Source: Massariosphaeria phaeospora (Eukaryota > Ascomycota > Dothideomycetes > Pleosporales). Taken from it: a stretch of 64,000 nt of DNA. Within the stretch, counting starts at the first letter, position 1. Every line of letters begins with the position of its first letter. Positions 1 to 12,087 of the stretch are shown here, in pieces. The DNA lies in assembly GCA_011032825.1 (NCBI GenBank), contig JAADJZ010000007.1:1-64000 (forward strand), read 5' to 3'. The notes under the pieces were generated by a model. That model ran no database searches. It worked only from the letters and a program-made list of their open reading frames with translations, and was not told where the DNA came from. Position numbers and translations under genes: made by a program.

Positions 1-539
1 TATCTACAGCGCGGACAAAAGAGCTCTATATACTTTATAGTTAGTTAGCTTCTAGAGCACCTACGAAGCGCTTTTGAAAGCTATGTAAAAACCTAATACC
101 GCAAGGCCTTCGTTAACTAGAAACTAGCGAGGCTTTTTTGAGTATCGTCGAAGCTGTTACGTACAGCGTTAATAGCTACTAAAGTCCTACGACTAAGGCA
201 ATTCATAGAGCTTTTAGCTTATTACACTAAGCAACAAGTGCTTTCTGCACGGATTTAAGCTGCTTAGCTAGTGTTCGTAGTAGAGTTTCGTGCTACTACT
301 CTTCGAGTAGAGCTTTCTATTGCTAAGATAAAAAAGAATTAGCGTTTTGCTAATAAGTAGGTTGCTATTGAAAAGCTAAAGAAACTAAAAGCTGCGCAGT
401 TTAGCGCTGCTATTAATTCTAAGAGTACAACTTCTACTAATAGTTCTGTACTACCGCTATTTAAAACGCTTTCGGCTAACTTAAGCTAGTTACAAACTAA
501 CTTTTCTCTACTTGTTTTTTTTTCTTTTAACTTTTCTGC

Positions 540-3500
540 TTTTTTAGAGGACTTGGATTCTTTGCTTTTAAATTTCGCTAGTAGTACTTTCGTACTAGTT
601 CCTTGTAGTTCGTAAGATTTCGTATTAGTTTCTATGTATTCTAGCTCTCTAGCTATTCTTGCTATTTAACTATGTATTTCTACTAACGTCTAAACTTCTA
701 TAGGTCTTTAACTTCTTCGACTTCGTATTTCTCGTTTTCAAGTTCGATATTGGTTGCTACTTCGGCGTCTAGTAGTGCTAGTTTAAGAAGTAATTTGTAA
801 AAAACTAGATGTATGCGCATGCTTGTAGGTAGCTGTAGTTTAAATAATACAAGTCTTTTAACCTTTAGGATTTTAAACAGTTTTATTTGAAAGTTGTTTA
901 ACTTGTTGCATAGCTTTTTAGTTTTTAGATTTTTTTGTAAAAGAAAAACTCTATTCCTCTCTTTAAGAGTTGGTTTCTTAAGCTTTTTTTTATTTGCTAA
1001 CTTAGCTGTCGTAAGGTTTCTTTAAGCAATTTGTTAGCTCAATTCGTTATGTAATTTTTGCATTCTAAAAGCCTTGTCGTTCGCTGCTAGCGAAATGCTT
1101 TCAATATTCTTTAGATTTTAATAAGCTACTAGCTTATATTTGTAATTTGCGTAGTACGGCGAGTGTTTTGTCGTTGTAAACCTTGTGCTGTTGTATGCTA
1201 ATTGTGCTGTTAGCAGAAGTTTAACCTAGTTGTTTTGCAGCTTGTTAGTGTACATTCGTAGGTACTATTCTAGCGTTTAGTTCGTTCGTTTAGTTTGGCC
1301 GTTTGTTTGCGGGTAGAAGCTAGTTGATAGCTTCTTTGCAACTTTTAACTAGGCTAAAAACGTATTCCAAAACTTTAATGTAAACAGCTTGTTTCTATTG
1401 GTAATAAACTGCTCTAGCAATTTGTAATTAGCAACGAGTGCTTTTGTAACCTCGTAAGCTATTTCTTCTACTGTAATTAATTCTTCTATTAGTACGAAAT
1501 GTAATTCTTTAGTTAATTAGTCTACGATTACCAAAATTAAGTTGCATAGCCGTGCTAATTCGGGTTCTAACGATTTTAAGAGCTTTACTATAAAATCTAT
1601 TGTAACGCTAATTTATAAGCGTGCGAGTAGTTCTAGTAGTTAGAGTAATTCGTAGAGCTTGTGTTTTTTGAGTTTGTTTTTTAAACAATCTAAATAGTTG
1701 CCTATTGCTTTCTAAACTATGTTTCGTATGTAGAGCATTAAGTACTCGTTTAAAATTTGTCAAACTATTTTGTTAATTCTTAAGTGTTTATATGCTTGTG
1801 AAGCATGTAATTTCTAGATAAGCTATATAGCTTAGGTGTTATTCGTAACTATCTATCTTTGCTAATCGTTTTTGCTCTATTTTTAATGCATTTTTTCTTT
1901 AATGCTAGTAACTCTAGCTATCTTAGCTAGTCGTAGTTGGTTATATTTAAAAGTTCCGTCTAAGTTCCGTTGTAATATTGAGTTATGCGTAACCGGTTTG
2001 TTGGTTTCTATAAAATCTAATTTTCAACTAAGCGCGTTCGCAGCTCTATTGTTAGTTTCTTTGCGATAGTAAATCTTGATGTCGTAGTTTGCTATAAATT
2101 CGGCCTATTTAACTTGTTGTTTATTCAATTTCTTAGTTGTAGTAAAGCTAGTAAGGTTCTAATAATTTGAGTACACTTGTACTTAATGCCTTGCTTCTTT
2201 TAGCTATGCTTTTTATTGTTCGAAAGCGTTTATTATTGCTAATAGCTTTTTATTGTAAACGTCGTAGTTAAGTTCTACTCCTAAGAACTTTCTAGAATAG
2301 TAGAATACTAGTTTCTATTTCCTATTGTTGCATTGTTGTAATAGTATTGCTTCTAATACGTAGTCTAAAGCATTAGTTTCTACTTAAGTTTTCTTTTTTA
2401 AGTTGTGCATTTGTAGCATTAGTGCTGTAGTAAACTTTTTTCTAAGTTCTTAAAACGCCTATTCTTGTGCTTCTATCTATTTGAACTTTCTATTTTTTTT
2501 AGTAACTTCTAAGAGCGGTGTCGTAGTCTTGAAGTAATTTTTAATAAACTTTCGATAGAAGTTAGCAAATTCTAGAAAGAACTACACGTTTTTTACTATT
2601 TTAAGAGTTAGCTATTTCTGTATAGTCTAAATCTTCTTTGAGTTTATAAACATACTTTCTCTTAAAATAATAAATTCTAAATAGCTAGTTTTTGTAACGT
2701 GAAATTTACACTTTTTTAAGTAAAGTAGTAACTAGTACTGCTTTATTTTTTGTAGCACTTTTTTAACATGTTTTTAATGTTCTTTGAACGTTTTTTTAAA
2801 GTATATTAATACGTTGTCTAAGTACGTTGTAACAAAAATGTCTAAGTATTTGTATAGTACTTTGTTAATTAAAGCCTAAAACGTAGCTAAGGCATTAGTT
2901 AATCTAAATAGCATAACTTAGTACTTATAGAGTTTATATCTAGTTTTAAAAGCTATTATTTATTCGTGCTTTTTTGCAATTCTAATGCGATAGTATCCGT
3001 TTCGTACGTTAAGTTTTGTAATTTATTTTACTTTTTAAAGTTAATTTATAAGCTCTTAAATAAGTGGTAGTAAGTATTTGTTTTTTTGTATAACGTTGTT
3101 GAGATGTCAAAAATCTACGTACAATCTCAACTTCTTGTTTTTCTTAGGTACGAACAATATTAGCGAAGCTATTGAGCTTTTGCTTAGTCGTATGTATTCT
3201 CGCTAGATATTTCTTTAGATATATTTTTTCAATTTCTCTTGCTAGTCGTAAGTTAGAAAATACATTAGTCTTAGTCGCAGTTTTGTTCCTTTTTTAAGGA
3301 TAATCTTGTGATTTTATTTTTAGTAGTTTGCTAGGTCGTGCTTTTTGTTTTTTTTAAAAAGACTTTTAAACTCTGCTTGGTATTTAGTAAAGAAGTTTTT
3401 AAACTTCTTTTTCTGTTCTTTAGAGAGGTTGAATCGTAGTTCGCTTGCTTTTAGAAGCGCAACTCGTTGTATCTATATAACGCCTATCTGCTAAGAGTTT

Positions 3501-5934
3501 TTTTTACAAATTCTTGCGATCTTGTAGAGTAAAATTAAACTAATTTTCTCGTTCTTAGGTAAGCTTTGAATTGTTAATTCGTTTTGTTGTGTTACAGCGA
3601 CTTTCTTTTCGAGCCTTTAGCTGCGTATTGTTTCGTTTTTCTAATTAATATTAAAATTGTGTTTTCGTAGCTAGTCGTACCTAATATACATGTTAGAACT
3701 TTTAAGGTTTATAATATTAATACACTGTTAGTGCTTAATGCTCGCAACTTCTAACTCAACTTTCTAAGTTTCTAAGTTAATTAAACTATTTCTATATTCT
3801 AGTAGTTGTTCGTTAGCTAACACTGTTCGTATTAGTTAATTTTTAACTTAATAAAGTATCTTGTTTCTTTTTACTTATTCTAGAGAAACTAATGTTTAGG
3901 CAGCTTTGCTATTAAGTAGTGCAGTAAGCTCTTAGCCTGCGACTTTTACTTTTACTTTTATGTAATTCTATTTTAGTTGCGTTTTTTGTACGCTTTGTAC
4001 AGTTGTGCTAGAAGCACTTATACTATTCTAACTGTAAGTCTAGTAGCCCGCTAGTTTTTTGCTAAAAAAGCTTTCGAAGCTTGTTTTTTTAGGATGTTTT
4101 ATTGCTCGTAGTTGCATTTGCTAGCGAAGCATTTCTAAAGCTTTAAGAACTTGTTGTAGTTTTAGTTTTTAAAATTCTATCTCGTTGCATCTTTCTATAG
4201 CTTATGAATAGTGTATTTTGTAGTGCAAAAAAGCTATCGTGCTGTTTAGCACGTATCGTAGTTCTTTGTACATAATTCGTTGTTGCATTCTAAGTAGTTT
4301 CTGTTTTTTAGACTTATAAGCTACTATTCTGTAATATGCTTGCAAAACTAGTGTGTTTAACATTTATTATTATAATACTACGCCTATTCGCGGCTACTGC
4401 CGTAGTTTTTAAACTAATTGTTGTAGTTGTGTACGTAGCATTCTGTTACTGTACATTCGCCGTTTTTAAGCAAAACGTGTAATAGTAGTTTTAGCTATTG
4501 CTGCGCGAGAATTCTATTGTCTGCGTAGTATACACAGTTCTTTTCGTTGCACTAGTGCCAAAGTAGGTTTTTGTAATTTTCTTAATCTGCGAACTGTATT
4601 TTCTTTTCTGTTAGCCTTTGTTGTGCTATTGCTACGTTTGCAACTTTTTATTTTTGTAGTTTTTCGATTTAAAGCGTATAAAACTTACTTTTGCAATACT
4701 AGGCAATGTAAGTTTTCTAGCTGCACATCTAGCATTTGTAGTTCTATAGCTATCCGTTAATTTCTTAAACTTGTAAAGTTAATAGTTCTTTGTTGTCTTA
4801 GTTTGTTAGTTTTGTAACGTTTTCAAGACTTTCTATTCAAATCTAATTGTTTTTCAATTTTTTGAGGTTTTTTGGATATAGTGTAGCTACTTGCTGTAGT
4901 TAAACTATAGCAATAGTAGCAGCTTAAGCGCCTGCTACTTTCTGTTGTGTTTCTAAGCAGTTCTTGCAAAAGTGTTCGTTTTTACTGCATTAAAAACATA
5001 CTTTATTATTGTAACGCCTTTAGCGTTCTTTTTTAGACAGCTTGTTTTTAGAGTTTTGCTTTGTTAAAGTAGCGTTTCTTTTGTTAAACTGCTTTTGTAG
5101 TAGTTTGTCGTTCTAGACTTGTTTAACGCTGTCGATATCTATTAAGTTGTAGTAATAAGTTTTTTTAATCGTTGCTACTAGGCGTATGTATAGTTTGATA
5201 GTAAACTTGCGTTTCTACTATTGTTGCTATAGTTAGTTGTTAATTCGTACTGCGGTTTTAATTAGCTCGTTAAGTTTCTTTAGTTTCTTGTTTTAACTAA
5301 TTTTATCTTTTACGTGTTTTTTTAACTCTGCGTAGTAAAACTCGCATAAGCCGCGTTTTTCTACATTGTCTACTTTAGCCTAAATTCTTTTAAATTTGAT
5401 TGTGTACTCGCTAGCTAAGCTTTTTTGCTTAAGTAGTTTAAGTTAGTTTATTGCTTGCTGTGTTTCGTTTACTTCGCCGTAGATCGTATAAAGTTCTTGT
5501 TTAAACAATTTCTAGTTCTTAAAGATGCGCTTCGTGTTTTGCTTTATTTTCTTTACGTTTTTTACGTGCGTAACGTAATTTTCGGCGTATAGCTAAAACT
5601 ATTCTGCTGCGTTGTCTTTTATGTGCATTTTAGCTACTAGAATCTTGTTTTAATCTATGTAGAAGCTATTGCTATAATAACAGTAGTAAAGGTCTACGTT
5701 AGTAAAAAAAAGTTTTAAATTTCTTTTTCTCTCGCTATACTTCTCTAGAGAGAGTGCTTTTGCAAACTTTTCTTTTATTCTACCTCAAAGCTTTGTAACT
5801 GCTGCTAATAGTTCTTAAATCTATTCTGCTTGCTGCTGTATCTAATTAGCTTGCTTTGCTATTACAGTTGCTAGATTCGTTGTAGGTGTAGTAACGCTGC
5901 TGCTTGTTGTACGTAAGCTCGTAAGTATTGCCAT
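540..5934 (-). mobile_element. Degenerate Ty3/Gypsy chromovirus (gag-pol), RIP-mutated
   Basis: Read on the minus strand, the Gag frame opens at ATG 5934-5932 (MAILTSLRTTSSS). A CCHC zinc knuckle (CxxC-x4-H-x4-C) lies near 4957-5002. Reverse transcriptase is near 2700-3100, with RLTNALATF and a YLDD-type box that now reads YLDN (2813-2824). RNase H is near 2210-2300 (FYSRKFLGVELNYD). The integrase core is near 1100-1560 (TSFYPQTNGQT, YNSTRF). A chromodomain lies near 550-740 (ENEKYEVEEV). The order Gag-RT-RNaseH-IN-chromodomain is that of a chromovirus. In-frame stops occur throughout, so the element is dead. I did not find a convincing pair of LTRs. The outer limits are therefore coding limits, and the low-coordinate end may be cut by another insertion. 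Confidence 0.85.
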
Positions 5935-7807
5935 ATTGTTTTAGTTCTAAACCTAAAGTAGTTAACGTGTTATCAAAAGTGTTCTTTTACTAAAAGTAAT
6001 CTCGATTGAACTCGAAGATTCCGCCTAAGAAATTGTTTTGTATTCGAAAAGCTTAATAACAACAAGAAAAACAATCTCAATTCTATTTAAGATAGAATAA
6101 CAAAGTAACAATTTGTTGCCTATAAATCCAATCTATGTATAAAATGTACTTAGAAAAGTTAACTACAAAGAATCTAAACTGTAAAAGAAATTCTGCTAAT
6201 CTATATAGTTCTATAATTCTTTGCTAAAAGCGTTTTACTTAGTTCGCTTAGTGTGCTTAGTTGCTAAGCGCTTTAGGCTAGCTAAGTGCTTGCTGCTTAG
6301 TATGCTTAGTCTACTAAAGCTCTAATCGCACTAATTACTATTACGTAACTACTAACCTAATTCTGCTTCGCGCATTGCTGTACTTTCGTTTTGCAAACTT
6401 GCAAGCTCTAACAACTTTTCTGCGTCGTTGCTTAGTCTACGATACCTAGTATTATCTCTATTTGTAACAAATAGCACAATTTAAATTTAGCAATTAGATT
6501 CGTAATTAGTAGAAAATTTATATTTTTTTGCTTTTTCTTAATAAAGTTCTGCAGCTAGGTAGCTAACTAGCTATTATCAAAACCTTTAATTAATAGAATA
6601 AACTCTTTTTGCGCTTTGTTGCTAGCTATTTTTAGCATGCTAGCTTTTGTAAAAAGTTGAGTAATTACTACCTACTCGTTAAACTAGGCGTTTAAATTAG
6701 CTCTTTTTAGCTTTATACAAACTGCTTTGTACTAAGCTCTTAACTAATAATTTCTTTCTCTAGTTAATAGGCAAAGCCGCAAAAGTGCTTTTTTAGCGTT
6801 TTTAGCTAGCTGTATGCGTTTGCACAGTTGAGAATAAAGTTTAGATACTTAATATCGATTAACTATACAATCTCTAAGCTTAGGTTTCAAAAAGCTTTCT
6901 CTTTCGTAAGCTACTTAGTTTTATTTCGATTGAATTGTTTAGCTTAGAAGTTGTACGTAGCGAGCTTTGCTACTATTAAGTCTAGAATATCGATCTACTC
7001 GTTTAGCTAAGAATTTCTAAATCTCTTTACTTTAAGCTTAACTAGTTTTTTATTCTCTAGCTTCTTTAGCTTTTCTAGCGTTGAATTTGAATTAACATAT
7101 TTCTACAAACTATTTTGGTTTGCGAAGATTTTCTTTGTAAACAGCTATTTCAACTAGTTGTCTAGCTTTCTAAAAGTAACTAACGCTTTCGCTACCTACA
7201 TTTCTTGCTCTTAAGTAGTTATTACTTTGCTAAATCTACTTCTAGTGTTAAGTATTATTGAACGAGTAAACGCAGCGATTAAATAAAAGCTTCTAGGCTT
7301 ATAACTATAACAGTACAACTAGAGAATAAAAGAAAAAAAAAACTACGCTTAATTAACTACTTAAAGTAGAGTAAGCTACATATATAAATAGTTGTACATA
7401 AGCTATTTCAACTCGTACTAGAATAGGTCTAAGCAAGCTTAAACTGTTACATACTTTGCTACTACTTTTTGCACTAAAAACGCTGTAGTAGTTAAAAATA
7501 CTAAGCAATACGCACAAGTTTAGATCTTAGTTAAAACTTGTACGCAAGTTTTTTACTTAATTACTTGTTATAGCTTAAGCAAGCTTTTTTTAGTTTATAA
7601 AAAGTAGTAAGCTAATGCTGTACTAAAACGCGCTTTTTGCTACTTACAACAAAAAGCTTAAAAAGCAACTAGCAAAAATAACTAAGCAAAAATTGCGCAA
7701 AAGAAAGTAAATTTAGCAAAGTAGTACTATAGAGTATAAAAGTGCTGTAGCGCAAGTAGCTACCAAAGCGTCTACAAAACTTTAGCAATTAAAAAAAGCT
7801 TGTAATA

Positions 7808-7870
7808 ACGTACTTTACGAGTTCGTGCACTACACAAGTTCGTGCACTACTTTTGCCAAGCTCCTACCAA
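7808..7870 (+). repeat. Left terminal inverted repeat of the Fot1/pogo element
   Basis: About 63 bp matches the reverse complement of 9609-9671 with a single C/T difference near 7864. It contains the 13-mer GTTCGTGCACTAC twice in direct orientation (7821-7833 and 7838-7850), a likely transposase-binding repeat. Confidence 0.93.
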
Positions 7871-7959
7871 AACCACTCTATTCTAGCGCAAAACAGCTTA
7901 CTTTAGCCTTGTATAGAGCAATATAACACGAGATATTATTTAGAGTTTACTTTTACTAC

Positions 7960-9591
7960 TTGCTTACACGTACGCGCGTTATGCTTAGTCTAATTGCACT
8001 ATTTACACTACTTTTAAGATAGTTCACCTACTTTAGCGCGCACCTGCGTTTTTAGCTTCTTTTTATTACTACGCGCTTTAAACTCTTTTAGAGCAGTTAG
8101 ACAAGCTTTATTTTCAACTGTCAAAGTTTTTTCTGCCTAAACCTGCTTTCTTTTATGCAATTTACGTCGCGTAGCAGCTTTATTTGCTACTTTTAGCTTA
8201 GCTATTTTCTGTTGCGCTAACACTAGCTTGTGCGCGATAATAGCTGCTTTCTTTGAAACTTTTTTAAAGGCTTTTACTATAAACGTTGGTAAGCTATCTA
8301 TATGCTTCTAAACTTTTGCTTTTACAAGCGTCAATTGCGACTCTAGTTTAAAAGTATTGCTTAGAGTTTGCAACTGCTAGGGCTCGTTGTTAATAAGTAG
8401 TAGTAGTAATAGAGTACGCAACTAAACGTTAAAAGCTGTTATAACTCGTTCTAGGTCAAATAAAACCAATCTAGCGCTTTGAAACTTTTTTTGAATATTA
8501 CTTTTAGTAATTGCAGCATTATAGGCGCGTATGAAGCATAGTAGAAACTCAAGTTTTGTAATGTAAGTAATTTAGTTGCGCATGAGATTTTCGGCTTAGC
8601 GCTCGTACGCTTTCTTTAAAAGAGCAAAACAACCTACATTAAGAAGCTGCAAAAAGTGCGATAAGTGCGAAAGCATACAAATAGTAATAATCTTGTTCTT
8701 TTTGCAGTATTGCTAGAATGCAAGCGAGTTATAGCTCTTATAGCCGTTAATTGCGAGTAGTTAGTAGCTGCTAACTACTTTTTTCTTTGTATGCTTATTA
8801 AAGTGCTTCAACTACTGCAGGCTAAGTTTATTTGTTGTTTAGCTCTTTTTAGAAACTGCAATAACCTAGTTTTAGAGCAGATTTTTTTTCTTGTACTAAG
8901 CAAAGAGGTAGTAGCAGCCTTTAAAGATAATAAAAAGTAGAATAGCTTACTCTATTGCGTTGATGCTTTGGATAACTGTTGTTTACTTTCTATTACTTTG
9001 CTGTATTGCCTTTAGCTTTTCTCGTTTCTCTAAAGCTGTAACAACTGCTCTAGTTAATATCTAGCCTATTATAAAGCCTGTTTTGTTGAAGTTGTACGTA
9101 TTTTTATTCTAGATACTGTACTTAGCTTTTATGTTAGCTACTAGGCGAAACTAGCTTTAAATAACTTTAAAATTCTCGCAAAGTGCTTTTTTGTAATTGT
9201 ACTTGCGATTAAACTTTATTGTAAACTTAAGGCAGTGCATAACCTACGTACTAGGCTAGTTTAAGCTAACTTAGCCTAGATTGCGCTTTGCGCGTAAGGA
9301 ATTGGCTATATCAGCTACAGCTGCGAGCCTAGAAAGAAATCTGCGCGAAATAAAGTTAAGTATATGCTTAACAACTACGCTTTTCTTAGTCTTTGTTAGA
9401 TTCTTTAATTTTAGCTAGCGATTTGCTTGTAGAGTTTGTTTTGCGCGTTAGCAGCTTAGTGTTGTATAAGTAACTTTGTAGATAGCTGCAGCGCGTTGCA
9501 AAAAAAGTGTTACGTTTTGTTTAAAAGCCTAAAGAGCAGTTTGTATCTAACGCTTATTAGAAAGCTCTATTTAGTGTTGTTGTTGAGGCAT
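7960..9591 (-). pseudogene. Fot1/pogo DDE transposase pseudogene
   Basis: The frame opens at ATG 9591-9589 and can be followed in one frame through many stops. Family blocks are clear: YNYKKALCE near 9180-9210, YNFNKTGF at 9073-9096, INGYKSYNS near 8722-8750, ICMLSHLSH near 8660-8690 and LLNVGCF near 8629-8648. In the family the blocks carry the catalytic acidic triad. Here all three Asp codons read Asn (9085-9087, 8746-8748, 8638-8640). Together with the stops, this means no active enzyme can be made. The 3' limit is approximate. Confidence 0.88.
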
Positions 9592-9608
9592 TACGTATAG
9601 AGGTTGAG

Positions 9609-9671
9609 TTGGTAAGAGCTTGGCAAAAGTAGTGCACGAACTTGTGTAGTGCACGAACTCGTAAAGTACGT
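9609..9671 (-). repeat. Right terminal inverted repeat of the Fot1/pogo element
   Basis: Inverted partner of 7808-7870, with the same doubled 13-mer. It is followed by the TA target-site copy at 9672-9673. Confidence 0.93.
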
Positions 9672-9955
9672 TAGTAGTAATTAAAAACGAGCTTAACTAG
9701 CTCTACGGCGCTGTAAAAACTACAGCAAAACTAGGCACAATGCGCAAACGTGCAAAAAAAATACAAAAGCATTTTTTTAATTAGATGCTAGCACGACGTA
9801 CGTAGGCTTTTTGTTTAATAGCAATAAAATTAAAAATGCGTAACATAAGTTAGTTATGCTAAGGCTTTTTGTTTTACTTAGTAGAGTGTTCTACTTAGTA
9901 GTAGATTACGTTATTTAGAGGTAACTAAACTGTTTTTGAGGTGTATGCGTGTTGG

Positions 9956-10807
9956 CGCGCGTACCGTTACCGTATTGCGTAAAGCGTCCGATGGATGCAT
10001 TTCACAGCCGCGCTAACGCCTTGATCATTCCTTCCAACAGTGACCATAGTCACACACACCGCCTCACACGGCTCAGATTACTGCTTCAAAGGGGGACATA
10101 CCTATCATGAGACAGGCGGATGGTTGACCCCAATCCCAACTTCGATAGTCGCAACTCGACGTATTATCCATTGGGTCAAGGCCGCTGAAGCCAAACCAAC
10201 CAGCGTGAGCTCACCAAGTCGTCTAGGGAAGGATGATTGTCAATCGTGCGAGTGAAGGACACGAGAACAGTTGGGGATGAAGACCATTATTACCTTATCG
10301 CCAACGAGTGTCCCCGTGCCGTGCCTCTCCTAGATGAGGCCCAGCTCCATACATGGTACTACAATCTTTTCCTTAGCTTTGTTACCTCTTGCTTTTTCAT
10401 GTAAGGTTTTTATTTTGACGAACAATTTAATTGGATGTGGTGTTGGCCGCGCAATCTAGTCCACTGCATATGGCAAATGGTATGTTTCTCACACAACCTT
10501 CAATCACCTGTTCATCCAACTCCCGCTTGTGTATAGAACCGCTCTCTGTAGCTCTCCCAATACAACATTGTTCTATGTTCCACATAGGTTACATAGTCTT
10601 TCGCGCTTTAGCTCCGAGGGGGGAAAGAAGTAAGCACAGCGCTTCACAGACCACATTCCTTGAGGATTGCAGGAATATAATTATGATTAGGCTAGCAGTA
10701 GATGGTAGCAATATAAACAGTCTAAATAAACATTGGAGTGGCTACTCGTAGTGAAAGAGCGAAGTTGGAGGCCGCAGTGAGCTGAGGGCTCGTCGCATAC
10801 GTACGGT
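9956..10807. other. Gene-free interval next to the RIP block
   Basis: Ordinary base composition starts here. Short open frames (for example 10431-10751, +) have no family resemblance or convincing splice continuation. I see nothing else. Confidence 0.6.
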
Positions 10808-12087
10808 TCAGGTGTAGACTCTTTGCTTGAACGACATTTTGCGCTTGGCCCAATCATGGTTTATAACGACATGCCGCATGAACGGCAGTCCGAGAACTGG
10901 AGGATCATTAGGCTGGAGGAGAGGGCGTACCGTAAGATAACAGAACTCCTGCCAATCCTGGATGATGTAGTCATTCACTGGGATCTTAAAGTACGCTTGG
11001 CCAATCTTGAAGTCGAGGATATCAGGCCCTTCGACTTCGCAGTCCACCATCCATAACTGATGTTTCTTGTGCAATTTCGGAGCGAGGTCCCACAAGGCAA
11101 GGAACTCTTCGAAGGGCTGCGGGGGCAGATGGATAAACACAGAACCTAGGAACAAACATCCACTTGTCAGCATAGTCCTAGTGGTTGGACGGAGTAGCAC
11201 ACGGATCCACGCTTACCTGAATCAATGAGGGTTTTTTGGCTTATCTTTGATTTTTGTAGCTCAAACCCTTCGATAAACCACCCCGGATGTCCCGCATTAT
11301 CAGCCAAGTTCACAGTCTCCCAGGACTTGTGCGTCAAGGGTTCGCCGTCCGGGGGGGTGCCGCCAATGGCAAGGAAGCCGCCATTCTTCTTTCCCTCATC
11401 TTCCCGGTTGACTGCAAGAGTGAACTGTAATGGCAAACGGTATTGTTTGCAAATATCCTGCCATAATGAGTCATTCCCAGAAATTCCAAACGAACCCACA
11501 GTCAAGCCGTCACCTCTCCAGACAAGCTTATCCGCTAAGCCTATCCTAACGTCTGTCACTTTGAATCCTGCTATTTCTACAGTTTCTTTTATCAGCTTTC
11601 CAGCCGCGCTCTCTCCACCTGCATAACTTTCTTTAAAATCTGCGATTGGCCGGTAGCCGTCCTCATCTAGGCCAGGTTGTCGGTTAGGTCCTAGGCTAGG
11701 TCCTAGGTTAGGTCCCAGGCCACAACCTCTTTGGCCTTGGAGCTTATTCTTGAGATCGTAACATTGGAAGTTGGATTGAGCTATCCATGAAGCGGAATTT
11801 CCAGTATCGAGATGGAGAGCGTAGCTATTCCCGCCAAGTACCACGTTGATGGCAAACCGTTGTTGCTGCTGTTGAAGTTGTTCCAAAATGATGACAGGAG
11901 GATCAGCCCGCTTGCCATGAGAGCTATCTTTAGCTCCGCGGATGCTGATCAAATCAAGGACCAGAGGGCCGCAATTTTCAAAAGAGAGGGCAGTATTGCT
12001 ATTTTCAAAAACAGGGGCAGTATTGCCAAAAAGAACCAATAATCCCACAACGCAGAGAATATAGACATTAATCCGGAGCAGCATCAT
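10808..12087 (-). CDS. Secreted pepsin-like aspartic peptidase (family A1), divergent
   Basis: Two exons, 12087-11217 and 11145-10808, flank a 71-bp GT-AG intron and give 402 residues. The N-terminus is a signal peptide (residues 1-24, hydrophobic YILCVVGLLVLF). A KR site at 59-60 may mark propeptide cleavage. The first catalytic motif is H-L-D-T-G-N-S at 92-98. The intron falls inside the second motif, and splicing creates L-I-D-S-G-S near 287-292. Family enzymes usually have DTGS and DTGT; the DSG variant is accepted in A1 peptidases. A low-complexity G-L-G-P-N repeat (near residues 127-141) sits in a surface loop. The enzyme probably cleaves proteins outside the cell or in the secretory route; substrate unknown. 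It is the first gene beyond the RIP block. Confidence 0.85.

Larger units (their letters stand above)
7808..9671 (-). mobile_element. Fot1/pogo-type (Tc1-mariner superfamily) DNA transposon, RIP-inactivated
   Basis: A 1,864-bp element is bounded by matching inverted ends and flanked on each side by the dinucleotide TA (7806-7807 and 9672-9673), the usual target duplication of this superfamily. The minus strand carries a decayed transposase. Size and organisation match the small Fot1/Molly/Pixie-like elements of ascomycetes; assignment to a named family needs a database search. It is inserted inside another pogo-like transposon whose coding remnant continues on both sides. Confidence 0.9.
7600..9880 (+). 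pseudogene. C-terminal remnant of a second pogo-like transposase, split by the nested element
   Basis: On the plus strand, a basic, Lys/Gln-rich frame runs up to 7805. It resumes after the nested element and ends in a zinc-knuckle-like motif at 9712-9753 that reads C-K-N-Y-S-K-T-R-H-N-A-Q-T-C. Related pogo/Tan1-like fungal transposases end in a CxxC-x4-H-x4-C knuckle (general knowledge of the family). The second Cys is Tyr here, a G-to-A change. Only the C-terminal part is recognised, and the true ends of this host element were not found. Confidence 0.6.
1..9955. other. AT-rich, RIP-degraded transposon block
   Basis: No gene-length open frame exists here. Every recognisable coding remnant is broken by TAG/TAA stops where the family has Gln (CAA/CAG) or Trp codons, and Asp codons read as Asn. 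That is the C-to-T signature of repeat-induced point mutation. The text is dominated by TA, TAG and CTA words. Composition switches to normal genic sequence at about 9950-9970. Recognisable contents are listed separately: a Gypsy element, a Fot1/pogo element and a second pogo-like host element. I could not identify 1-500 or 6000-7300. Confidence 0.9.

Noticed and set aside
1..500. LTR or gene at the left edge
   Set aside because: No second copy of a terminal repeat was found near 6000-6500, and the stop-filled frames are not recognisable.
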